DNA of 64,000 nt from Bin18 sp965200355. GTDB lineage: Bacteria > Desulfobacterota > Binatia > Bin18. The DNA is taken from the NCBI GenBank assembly GCA_965200355.1, contig OZ241351.1:1240001-1304000 (forward strand). Direction: 5' to 3'. Shown one piece after another: positions 25,780 through 34,150 of the stretch (positions within the stretch are counted from its first letter, which is position 1; each line of letters opens with the position of its first letter). A program made the position numbers and the translations under genes. The notes beneath the pieces are model-generated. The model had not been told where the DNA came from, did not search any database, and was given only the letters and a program-made list of their open reading frames with translations.

Positions 25780-26337
25780 ATGACCGCTCTTACCCAGCCT
25801 GCGTCTATGACTGCTGAAGACCTGTTTGACCTGCCCGATGACGACTACAAGTACGAACTCGTGGAAGGAGCACTGATTCGTATGGCACCGACCGGGGGCG
25901 AGCATGGAGTTTTGACAGTCCGAATCGGCCGTATTCTTGACGAATACGTTGAAGCGCACGATTTGGGCATTTGTAGCGGCGCGGAAACCGGCTTCATCTT
26001 ACGGCGCGACCCCGATATCGTCCGCGCCCCGGACGCCGCGTTTATTGCCAAGGCGCGCATTCCCCAGACCGGTATCCCCAAAACGTATTGGCCGTTTGCC
26101 CCGGACCTGGCGGTTGAGGTCACCTCGCCCTCAGACCGTTTCAGCGCCGTGCAAACCAAAATCGCCGAGTATTTCTCAGCCGGGACTCGTCTGGTGTGGG
26201 TCATAGAGCCCGCCACCCGGACCGTCTACGTCTACCGTTCATCACACGACGTTCAGGCGTTGGGGGAAGCCGACGAATTGAGCGGGGAAGATGTGCTGCC
26301 GGGCTTGCGGTATGCGGTGGGCCGGCTGTTTGGGTAG
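25780..26337 (+). CDS. Uma2 family (DUF820) putative endonuclease
   Basis: A 185-residue protein of the Uma2/DUF820 family, which has a PD-(D/E)XK-type nuclease fold. It shows MTAEDLFDLPDDDYKYELVEGALIRM, the catalytic-like PDAAFIAK and DLAVEVTSPSDR, and KIAEYFSAGTRLVWVIEP with TRTVYVYR. Cellular function is unknown for the family; such genes are often multicopy and mobile. The ATG at 25780 has AGAAGGAGAAGG upstream. Its last 123 bp are the first unit of a 198-bp tandem repeat that extends beyond the gene. Confidence 0.88.
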   Translation: MTALTQPASMTAEDLFDLPDDDYKYELVEGALIRMAPTGGEHGVLTVRIGRILDEYVEAHDLGICSGAETGFILRRDPDIVRAPDAAFIAKARIPQTGIPKTYWPFAPDLAVEVTSPSDRFSAVQTKIAEYFSAGTRLVWVIEPATRTVYVYRSSHDVQALGEADELSGEDVLPGLRYAVGRLFG

Positions 26338-26690
26338 GGGCTTAGGCGAGCGCCAAACGAATCTGAACGTTCACTCTATTCGAATATGCTATCAGGTTTG
26401 AGATATGCACTGACCCGGACCGTCTACGTCTACCGTTCATCACACGACGTTCAGGCGTTGGGGGAAGCCGACGAATTGAGCGGGGAAGATGTGCTGCCGG
26501 GCTTGCGGTATGCGGTGGGCCGGCTGTTTGGGTAGGGGCTTAGGCGAGCGCCAAACGAATCTGAACGTTCACTCTATTCGAATATGCTATCAGGTTTGAG
26601 ATATGCACTGACCCGGACCGTCTACGTCTACCGTTCATCACACGACGTTCAGGCGTTGGGGGAAGCCGACGAACTGAGCGGGGAAGATGT
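26215..26690. repeat. 198-bp tandem repeat built from the Uma2 3' end
   Basis: ACCCGGACCGTCTACGTCTA begins at 26215, 26413 and 26611, an exact period of 198 bp (66 codons). Units one and two are nearly identical; unit three is cut off at about 26690 and then passes into lower-GC sequence. Each unit carries the last 41 codons of the Uma2 gene, its stop and about 75 bp of downstream sequence that itself ends in a Uma2-like segment (CTATCAGGTTTGAGATATGC). The stretch 26338-26839 otherwise holds no intact gene, only Uma2 C-terminal copies and a leader. Confidence 0.9.
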
Positions 26691-26839
26691 GGTCTTCCTC
26701 CGCTCTGGTATTCTAGGTAGGGACTATGTAGGAGCCGGCAACGAATCACTTGAGAAATTTTCTCAATCAACTACAAGGATGTGCGAACTTTGAGAAACAT
26801 GGGCTAAGGTCTCAGATGATAGACGGAGGATATTAATTG

Positions 26840-27641
26840 ATGGCAAGCTTTGAACGGGCATTCGAGGACATGGAAGAAGCTGCGGCTTCGACTCTCAAGT
26901 CTGCAACAGACTTGGCAAAGCTCGCTAGGGCATTGCAGAAGGCGGCCCAGGACGGAAACGTAAACACAATCAAAAGGACTTGTGCAAGGCTCGGTCCCGC
27001 GCTGGGTTCTCTGCGTCAGGAAGTTGCCAACGTTACTAAGACTTGGCCCTTTACGGACGAGGAAGAAGAGAACTATCTCAAAGAACGCTATGCGAACGAG
27101 CTATGTGATACAGCCAGAGAAAAGAAAATTGAGCATCCAGGAAAGAGATGGCAGGTTGATTTCCTATCCGTCCATAGCTCAGATTCTGCCTGGGGACCGA
27201 GCTGTCAGAATCGACAGAAAGAAGGTATCGACTTTAAGACCGTCCCGCTTGGTAGAGTTTCTGATTGAAAGACAGAAAAAACCACCCCGTTTCCGGTCCG
27301 ATACTTTCCTAGAGGCGTTGTACGCGATGTATTCGCTCATATCGAGAGAACCGTCTTCTCCACGTTTAACCAATGATGGATATGGTCCCGTTGTCCCTTT
27401 GGTCGAGGTGTATAAGGCATTTACCTCCTTGCCCGGAAGTAAGCGTGAATATGACAATGTAGATTTTGCCAGGGATATTTATGCCTTGGAAGCGAAGGGT
27501 CCATCCCGCACTAAGAAAGGAGCACGGGTATCTTTCCCGTCTTCAACAGGCGCGAAAAGAGCCCGCGACACCTTCCAGTTTGTCGGTCCAGACGATCAGC
27601 TTATCACGTATTACGGAATCCAGTTTTCCAGGGGTGAATAA
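26840..27641 (+). pseudogene. Unknown protein, first gene of the BREX-like ATPase trio (one frameshift)
   Basis: I do not recognise a named family. The first 110 residues are helical and charged (FEDMEEAAASTLKSATDLAKLARALQ), likely coiled coil. The second part has a conserved-looking core (QILPGDRAVRIDRKKVSTLRPS) and a mixed alpha/beta end (FVGPDDQLITYYGIQFSRGE). The frame from 26840 is lost near 27158-27164; a 1-nt change there joins it to the frame that ends at 27641. GGAGGA precedes the ATG by 9 nt. Its stop overlaps the next gene's ATG (TAATG), so the two are coupled. GC is near 47-50%, below the surroundings. Confidence 0.55.
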
Positions 27642-28602
27642 TGGCGAACGAAATATCGCTTCACGACTGGCTCAAATTTGTCGATGACGAATACCTATCG
27701 ACTTTTATCGCAGAGGGTGGTGCGTCCATCAAGTTTGCCGTGACGCCAGAAAACCGGAAACTGGCACTACATGAAGCGGTAGAGAGTCGGTGCAGAGACC
27801 TGGATTACATTGTCGTGAAACTTGACGCGGCTGAGACCAGAGTCCACATGCCGCAAGATATTTTTTCGTGATGGCGAGCCAAGTAGGTTGGCGTCTGTTG
27901 GCTCGACGCCTGATCCTGGGCCTAGCAGAAAAGCGTGGATTTGGGATCAATAACATTGACTACAATAACGATACGGAGAACATTTTTGAGGTTATCGGTA
28001 GGATAAATAAAAATCTTGATCCACAACTCGTCCTCCAAGAGTTGAGACCAGAGATAGAGGGTAATGTCTTCAAGGAGTATCGCATGGCTAAGGATTTCAG
28101 AGCCGCTATGACCCACCTTTGCCTGCGCGAGAACACTCGTCCAAATCAATATGGAGGTCAACCCTTGATTGATTGGCTAACAGGAACGAATACGAGAGTG
28201 AGCAATGTGAAATCGTTTTCTATCAATACCGCTATAAACCGTGTCACCGCGAGACATTTCATTGAATCCTCTCTCTTCTGGTTCCGACACATAGGGGCAA
28301 GAGGGACTGTCGTACTGCTCGACAACTCCCGCGTAGCAATTCCTCGGAATCCGAGAGACGGTCAGAGGTATTACACAAAAGCAATGGTCATGGACCACTA
28401 TGAACTTCTGAGAGAGTTCATCGATGGAACAGACCAATTGACCGGAGCGTTACTGCTCATCATGACTGACCGTACATTCCCTGACAGCGACGCTCGTTCC
28501 AGAGGCTTTGGAAGTTATCAGGCCCTTATGACAAGAGTTATGGATGATGTCCGAGATGAAAACTTGGTGAATCCCCTGGCATCCTTGGTACGAATATCCT
28601 GA
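27641..28602 (+). pseudogene. BREX-like (DUF2791-type) P-loop domain protein with degenerate Walker motifs (one frameshift)
   Basis: About 320 residues when two frames are joined. The first frame (FIAEGGASIKFAVT; VVKLDAAETRVHMPQDIF) meets TGA at a T6 run (27861-27866); one more T gives DIFFVMASQVGWRLLARR and the second frame. That part has a Walker-B-like strand VVLLDNS lacking the Glu, and the FIDGTDQLTGALLLIMTDRTF segment seen in BREX ATP-binding (BrxD-like) proteins. The P-loop position reads EGGASIKF, not GxGKT, so ATP hydrolysis is doubtful. It looks like a regulatory paralogue of the next ATPase. The family call is from remembered motifs. Confidence 0.5.
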
Positions 28603-28618
28603 AGAAAAGACCGGTCCC

Positions 28619-29903
28619 ATGAATACCGACATAGACGGAAGAGACGCATTGGCTTGCAGGCGCGCTTTGGAGGGACTCCGCAATGGCGTGCCTAACGAAA
28701 AAGCTGTCGAGATACTAGGGTGCAATCAATCGCAAGCAGAAAATCGGTTCAAAGAACTGCTATCCAAAGCTGCCGATTCTGACGACCCCCCTTCCAGCTC
28801 ATTAGGCATGTTGGTCTCTGGCGATTTTGGTACGGGTAAGTCTCACCTACTCTCATACCTGGAACACCAAGCCTTGTCTCAAGGTTTTGTGTGCAGCAAA
28901 GTCACCATTAGTAAAGAGACACCTCTGTATAGCATGGACAAGGTTTTCAAGTCCGCAATAGACCACGGCCGGATGTTGGACCGAACCGGGCAGCTCTATG
29001 GAAGAACTAGGACTCAAACTTGATGGCTCACCAGGGGCATACGCCCGTTTTTTTCAGTGGGCCAACTCCGACCAGAACGGGTTGCATACCATATTCCCGG
29101 CAACTCTGATGGTTCATGAAAGGGCAAATGATTTTGAACTTATGAGCAGAATCAGAGCGTTCTGGTCGGGAGAAAAGATCAAAGTTTCCGACGTGAAGAA
29201 TGGACTCAGACAAATAGATCAATTGTCTAATTACCCCTTCAAAGCGCCAAAGGCGAAGGAATTGCCCCCTCGGCATTTACGTTTTGCCACGGAGCTGGCG
29301 AGAGGCGCTGGTTACAAAGGGCGGGTTGTATTGTTGGATGAGATCGAATTAGTCGGTTCTTACTCTATATTGCAGAGAGCCAAGTCTTACGCAGAGCTTG
29401 CCCGTTTATGGGGCAAGGTCGAAGATGAAAAATACCCAGGTCTTATCGTTGTTGGCACGGTGACGAGCGACTTTGCCACAGCTATTTTGGGAGATTCTGG
29501 CAAGCGGGACCGCAGCCTCGCAGCCCAACGGTTGCGCTCACGCGGAGATGATATCGCTGCGGCCAGAGCCCAAACAGGGATGAAGACCCTCGAACGAGAG
29601 GCTATTCAATTAAAGCCTCCGACTGATGAAGATGTGAATGCGACGGTTGAGACCTTGAGACAAATCCATGGTACGGCCTATGAATGGGACGCGCCCCAAC
29701 TGGAAGCAAAGGCAGGTGGAGTGGGTTATCAAGGCCGGATGCGGTATAAGGTCAGGGCTGCCATAAATGAATGGGACCTGTTGCGATTATACCCGAAGGC
29801 TCGTCCGGAGACAGGGGGAACAGAATTTAAGCCTAAATATGAAGAATCTCCCGAGTTGGAGCAGGAAACTCAGGACGAAGGCGACGAGGGCGGAGACGAG
29901 TAG
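28619..29903 (+). pseudogene. BREX-like (DUF2791-type) P-loop ATPase with intact Walker motifs (one frameshift)
   Basis: About 428 residues when two frames are joined. The N-terminal frame has a helical start (ALEGLRNGVPNEKAVEILG), then Walker A SGDFGTGKSHLL and SKVTISKETPLYS. It shifts at about 28993-28998. The second frame (EELGLKLDGSPGAYARFFQW) carries Walker B GRVVLLDEIELV, a sensor-like VVGTVTSDF and an acidic C-terminal tail. Such ATPases occur in BREX type 2-like and related defence loci next to a helicase and methylase, but none of those follow here. The gene ends at the island's right edge. Confidence 0.55.
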
Positions 29904-29930
29904 CCGAATGACTTACTGAATAGCAATTGA

Positions 29931-29967
29931 GTAGGTTGGGTTAGCGGAGCGTAACCTGACATTGCCA
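29931..29967. repeat. Palindromic dispersed element at the island's right edge
   Basis: GTAGGTTGGGTTAGCGGAGC followed by GTAACCTGACATTGCC. GGTTAGCG and CGTAACC pair around a short loop. The sequence closely resembles a short palindrome (GTAGGTTGGGTTAGCGNAGC and GTAACCCAACA) that I recall as dispersed in many bacterial genomes; this copy has a T where the usual arm has C. Only one copy is in the window. The rest of 29904-30092 shows only another GC hairpin (CCCCTCC/GGAGGGG, near 30053-30068). Confidence 0.55.
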
Positions 29968-30092
29968 CTGATAGAATACATCAGGATAAGCGTCCATGGT
30001 TCTCTTCTCGCCAGATACTACACCAGAGGAATCCCCCCGCCACTATGCGCCACCCCTCCTGGGAGGGGATAATAGCGGGTGAGGGTCGCACC

Positions 30093-30464
30093 CTAATGCA
30101 GATCCCGGGCGTGTTCTTTCAGCAGCGTCAGAGGAATATGCTCAAGGGTGGCCTGGTGGGTGGAAGCCAGTATCACAACGGGTGCGGCTCCGGCCTCGTA
30201 GGCTTCCTTCCAGCGCAGCGCGCACAGACACCAGCAGTCTCCGGGCCGGAGTCCGGCAAAGCCCAGCTCCGGGCGGGGCGTGCTCAGGTCGTTGCCCTTG
30301 GCCTTGGAAAAGGCCAAAAATTCTGCGGTCACTTGGGTACACACGGTATGCCGGCCGACATCTTCTTTGCCGGTATTGCAGCAGCCGTCCCGATAAAAAC
30401 CGGTGAGCGGCCGTGCGCTGCACACCTGGAGTTTTTCGCCTAAGACATTTTTTGATTCGTACAT
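30093..30464 (-). CDS. DUF2237 family protein
   Basis: A 123-residue small soluble protein of DUF2237. Characteristic motifs are NVLGEKLQVCSARPLTGFYRDGCCNTG, DVGRHTVCTQVTAEFLAFSK, NDLSTPRPELGFAGLRPGDCWCLCALRW and VVILASTHQATLEHIPL, with several conserved Cys and His. The activity is not known. It follows the AOR gene by about 34 bp on the same strand, so it is likely co-transcribed with AOR and mobA-moaD, although functional linkage is unproven. Confidence 0.9.
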   Translation of the reverse strand: MYESKNVLGEKLQVCSARPLTGFYRDGCCNTGKEDVGRHTVCTQVTAEFLAFSKAKGNDLSTPRPELGFAGLRPGDCWCLCALRWKEAYEAGAAPVVILASTHQATLEHIPLTLLKEHARDLH

Positions 30465-30498
30465 GAAGAGTGCCCTCCTTATAAGCCACTTTCCTCCT

Positions 30499-32328
30499 TC
30501 AGTCTTTCTGCCTGTGATATGCGGTTGAGAGCCCTAATGCCCGTTTTTTCTCCTCCCCGACCGCTCCCTGTTCGTCCCAGCCGCGCGCGGCATAATAGCT
30601 GTGAATCATCAGGCGCAGCTCGTTCGGGCTCAGACGCACCCCTTGGGCCACGCCGCTGGACAGCGGCTCGGTTAAGAGGCGGGGCGGTAGCCAGTCGTCC
30701 TTGGGCAGCCAGCCCTCGCGCATATTAAATAGTTTCTTAATCGTGTTGATACGTTCACCAACCTGCTTGAGGTCTGCGCCGGTGTAATCCCAACCGGTCA
30801 CGGCGCTCAGAAGCGTGGCGGCTTCGGGATAAAAATCCTCAAAGCACTTACGTAAAAACTTGCACACAATGAGTGAATCCAAGACCGCGGAGAAGTCTTC
30901 AGACGCGGCAACCAGCGCCCCGCGCTTGGTATCGGCGCGCAGACGATCAACCTGGCCGGAAAAATCCGCCTCATACGCCCCAGAGCGATTATGGCAGGCT
31001 CCACGTGGACTGACCGCCAAACCGAGTGCCATGGTCTTGAGGCTGCGCGGCTCGTAGCCTGGCAGTTCCAGACCCTTGACGTGCATGGCGAAGCGCTCCG
31101 CTTCAGCCCCGATGTGGCGGGACGCCCGCCGTGAGCCCTCGGCCAGGACTTCCCCTACTCCTCGTCTGTAGGCAATGTCTGAAATCAGGCCAAGAATCGC
31201 CTCCGCGTTGCCAAAGGACAGCCCGGTTGCCCGCAGCTCGGGCCAGAGGCCCGTGTCCGCACATTCCGCGGCCCAGGCAATAGTGCCGCCGGTACTAATC
31301 GTATCCAGTCCGTATTGGTCACACAGCCGGGCAGCCCGCAGCACCACATCCGGCTCCTCAATGCCGCACAGCGGACCAAAGGCAAACAGGGTTTCGTATT
31401 CCAGGCGTTGGGCCTCGCCGCTCAGGGACCGAAACAGACGCTCGCAGCGAATAGTACACGCGGCGCAGCCGTGCGTCTGGCTGAAACTATTGGTGACTAA
31501 AGATTCTCCGCTGAGCGCTTCCGCTCGGGCAAGCGGGGTATTCTGAAAATTCCGGGTCGGCAGACTGCCCAGCCGGTCAAAGACTGCCAGGTTCGCCACC
31601 GTCCCGATTTCGCGGTATTTTGCCGTGTGTGGCCCAACACTCCGCTCACGTAAGGTGGCGACAATGTTTTCTACCGCCGCGGTATCGGCGACCGTCACCC
31701 GACACTGCCCGCGCACAGCCACGGCCTTGAGTTTCTTGGCGCCAAACACCGCCCCGACACCACCCCGCCCGGCGTGCCGCCCCTCGTTGCTGAGGGTTGC
31801 AAACCGCACTAGGTTCTCTCCCGCCGGCCCGATGGCGGCCACCCGGACCTCCGCTTCTTTCTCGGTGCGAACCGTGTGCCGAATGCGCTCTTCGGTGGCC
31901 TGAGCGCTGATACCCCAGAGCGGGCTGGCGTCTCGGAACTCGACGCCGCTGTCCGTTATCAGGAGATAGGTCGGCTGCTCGGCCGCACCCGTAATGACCA
32001 GCGCATCGACCCCGACCCGCTTGAGCTCCAGGGCGAAAAAACTGGAGGAAAGCGAGTCGGCGATAAAACCGGTCAGCGGCGACTTGGTGACCACCGCATA
32101 CTTGGCGGTGGTGGTCAGACCCGTGCCAACCAGCGGCGCGCTGGTGAAAATGAGCGGATTGTCCGCACAGAATGGCTCCACGTGAGGGGGGGCAAATTCG
32201 TATAGCAATGACGCGCCCAGGCCCCCACCGCCCAGCACCGCAGTGAGCCGAGCCGCTTCAATGTTTTGCCAGGTAGACGCCTGTGCAGTGAGGTCTATAT
32301 GGAGCAGACGGCCGTGGAATCCGTACAT
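30499..32328 (-). CDS. Aldehyde:ferredoxin oxidoreductase family tungsten/molybdenum enzyme
   Basis: A 609-residue AOR-family enzyme. The N-terminal cofactor-binding domain shows GGGGLGASLLYE, SAPLVGTGLTTTAKYAVVTKSPLTG and GRHAGRGGVGAVFGAKKLKAVAV. The 4Fe-4S cluster ligands are in HGCAACTIRCERLF (C-x2-C-x3-C), with a distal Cys later. AORs oxidise aldehydes to acids with ferredoxin, or catalyse related reactions, with a bis-pyranopterin tungsten or molybdenum. It starts 3 bp after the mobA-moaD fusion, a gene for cofactor supply, which fits. AOR is usually found in anaerobes or facultative organisms. Confidence 0.92.
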   Translation of the reverse strand: MYGFHGRLLHIDLTAQASTWQNIEAARLTAVLGGGGLGASLLYEFAPPHVEPFCADNPLIFTSAPLVGTGLTTTAKYAVVTKSPLTGFIADSLSSSFFALELKRVGVDALVITGAAEQPTYLLITDSGVEFRDASPLWGISAQATEERIRHTVRTEKEAEVRVAAIGPAGENLVRFATLSNEGRHAGRGGVGAVFGAKKLKAVAVRGQCRVTVADTAAVENIVATLRERSVGPHTAKYREIGTVANLAVFDRLGSLPTRNFQNTPLARAEALSGESLVTNSFSQTHGCAACTIRCERLFRSLSGEAQRLEYETLFAFGPLCGIEEPDVVLRAARLCDQYGLDTISTGGTIAWAAECADTGLWPELRATGLSFGNAEAILGLISDIAYRRGVGEVLAEGSRRASRHIGAEAERFAMHVKGLELPGYEPRSLKTMALGLAVSPRGACHNRSGAYEADFSGQVDRLRADTKRGALVAASEDFSAVLDSLIVCKFLRKCFEDFYPEAATLLSAVTGWDYTGADLKQVGERINTIKKLFNMREGWLPKDDWLPPRLLTEPLSSGVAQGVRLSPNELRLMIHSYYAARGWDEQGAVGEEKKRALGLSTAYHRQKD

Positions 32329-32331
32329 ACT

Positions 32332-33264
32332 TTATCCGCCCGCATCGCTCGACAAAATCAGCAGCCTGTCACCCGCCTGGATACGGGTGCGCGCATCTCG
32401 AACAAAGTCCTTGCCATTGATATTGCACGCATAGCCACGCTCCAGGCTGGCGTGGCCCGGTGTCGCTGGAGACAGTACCGACCCCACAAGAGCAGGACAG
32501 GCCGCGCCTAAGGCAGTCAGGGCCGCGCCGAGGGTTGCCCCTGCCGGGAGCGTCAGCCGGACGTGCGGGCTGCGCGCTCTGAGGCGGGCCACACCGAATA
32601 GCTCAACCGTACACGAGATTTGCGCCCAGCCCTGCCGCCACCGGACGAGCGCCGCTTGATAATCAGCCTGGGTGTTCATGTTGAGGAAACTCAGCCCCTC
32701 GGGGTCAAAGCGCTTGATGTCCGTTGGCGATATTTTGCGGGTGGGCACGCGGTCGTACAAATAGACTGGGCGGAGACGGTGAGCGGTGAGTTGGGCGTGT
32801 AAATGGGGAACGACACGGCGGCGATACACGGCGTGCAGCGGCTGGAGCCGGTCTTGCCACACGGGCACGACCACATCATATGCACCGCCGTTGTGGTCGA
32901 GCTGCGAGAGGAGATAGTCGATCAACGGCAGCTGGAGAAAAGGCGCATCACACGAGGTGACGAAGGCCGCCGAACCGCGGATTGCGCTCAGGCCGTAGTA
33001 CAGGCCGCCCACTGGCCCCTGATAGGCCACGGCATCACGGACGAGCGTGACCGGCAGGGCTGGGAGAGCCTGGTCCGGGGCGGCGACCACCACAATATCG
33101 GCAAAGCGTTGGGACAGGTGCTGCACCAGGTGAGCGATCAGGGGTTGGTCACCAAAGGGGAGCAGGGCCTTGGGCCGGCCCATACGTGAGCTTTTCCCGC
33201 CACTCAGAATTACTGCCGAGAACGCGGAATGACGTGCATCATGCGGAGAGGGAGGGAAATCCAT
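32332..33264 (-). CDS. MobA-MoaD fusion (molybdopterin guanylyltransferase / sulfur carrier)
   Basis: A 310-residue fusion. Residues about 15-210 are MobA-like: SAVILSGGKSSRMGRPKALLPFG for GTP binding and VTSCDAPFLQLPL for the metal site, with late FLNMNTQADYQAAL. Residues about 222-310 form a ubiquitin-like MoaD domain (VELFGVARLRARSPHVRLTLPAGATLG) ending in the free Gly-Gly (SSDAGG) needed for thiocarboxylation. One protein would thus serve both sulfur donation to, and nucleotide addition on, pyranopterin. It is the first gene of an operon with AOR. No moaE or moeB-like partner is in the window. Confidence 0.88.
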   Translation of the reverse strand: MDFPPSPHDARHSAFSAVILSGGKSSRMGRPKALLPFGDQPLIAHLVQHLSQRFADIVVVAAPDQALPALPVTLVRDAVAYQGPVGGLYYGLSAIRGSAAFVTSCDAPFLQLPLIDYLLSQLDHNGGAYDVVVPVWQDRLQPLHAVYRRRVVPHLHAQLTAHRLRPVYLYDRVPTRKISPTDIKRFDPEGLSFLNMNTQADYQAALVRWRQGWAQISCTVELFGVARLRARSPHVRLTLPAGATLGAALTALGAACPALVGSVLSPATPGHASLERGYACNINGKDFVRDARTRIQAGDRLLILSSDAGG

Positions 33265-33453
33265 ACCGTATCGTGGAGCGCAGTTTGCTGCCGAGCATGA
33301 TAACTAGCACCTCATTGGTCTTGGAACAATCAAGCCAGGGTGCCCTTTCATTGTAATCACCCTGAGAATTTGCTACTCTCCTCCCGCCTGCGCACGGTGG
33401 GGCTGGAGGGAACGGGTCGCGCGCACTGGAATGAGAAGAGAGGAGATTCATTT

Positions 33454-34077
33454 TTGGCTGTTAAACTGTACGTTGGCAATCTACCCCCCTTATTATGCTT
33501 CCCTGAGCTTGAAGACCTCTTCACCCCCTTTGGGACCCTGCATTCTGCTGAACTGATTACCGACCCCGCCACCGGCTTGTCTCGGGGCTTCGGTTTTATC
33601 GAAATGGAGACCGAAACGGCCGCTCAGGCCGCCGTCTCAGACCTGAATGGCAAAGAAGTCGATGGGCAGGCCCTCACCGTGAATGAAGTCAAACCGGGCC
33701 GGGGTGGTCCCCTGCCCGTTCGGGATGGGGGGCGGGGGAGACCTGCTCCGGCTACCAACCGTCCGCCGGCCCAACTCCGTTCGCCGTCCGGCACGCGCCT
33801 CTTTGTCGGCAACCTGCCCTATTCTGCAAAAAACGCGGACCTGGAAAAAGTCCTTGCCGAGGTCGGCACGGTCAGTTCGGTCAGTGTGGTCACGGACCGC
33901 TTCTCCGGGCAGTCCAAGGGCTTCGCCTTTGTCGAAATGGGCTCGAAAGAGGCGGCTGACGCGGTTATTGAAAAATTTAACGGTCAAGAGGTCCTGGGGC
34001 GGGTCCTGAAGATCAACCCCGCGCGTCCCCCTGAACGCCGGCGGTTTGGCGGCGGTGGCGGTGGCCGACGATTCTGA
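33454..34077 (+). CDS. RNA-binding protein with two RRM domains
   Basis: A 207-residue protein with two RNA-recognition motifs. RRM1 (about 3-80) has RNP2 LYVGNL and RNP1 RGFGFIEM; RRM2 (about 112-188) has LFVGNL and KGFAFVEM. A Gly/Arg/Pro-rich linker joins them and the tail is RRRFGGGGGGRRF. I set the start at a TTG (33454) because AGGAG lies 8 nt upstream and RRM1 begins right after; a frame from 33340 adds 38 atypical residues. Bacterial RRM proteins normally have a single RRM. A cold- or stress-response role is common for the family, not shown here. Confidence 0.9.
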   Translation: MAVKLYVGNLPPLLCFPELEDLFTPFGTLHSAELITDPATGLSRGFGFIEMETETAAQAAVSDLNGKEVDGQALTVNEVKPGRGGPLPVRDGGRGRPAPATNRPPAQLRSPSGTRLFVGNLPYSAKNADLEKVLAEVGTVSSVSVVTDRFSGQSKGFAFVEMGSKEAADAVIEKFNGQEVLGRVLKINPARPPERRRFGGGGGGRRF

Positions 34078-34150
34078 CCGGCCCTCAGTCCCCGCTGCCG
34101 GCCGAATCACAGCCAGCCTGACGGAAGCCGCCGGCTTGGCGTGAAATGGG

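Noticed and set aside
27861..27873. TGATG junction at 27869-27873 as two coupled genes rather than one broken gene
   Set aside because: The first piece is only 76 codons and ends in DIF before a natural continuation; one T added to the T6 run gives a full-length domain.
30053..30068. CCCCTCC/GGAGGGG hairpin as a terminator for the DUF2237 operon
   Set aside because: It is followed by GTGGCGC on the minus strand with no T run, so a rho-independent terminator is not supported.
33265..33453. Cold-shock RNA thermometer leader before the RRM gene
   Set aside because: No convincing ROSE-like or cspA-like structure could be drawn; only ordinary AT-rich patches are seen.
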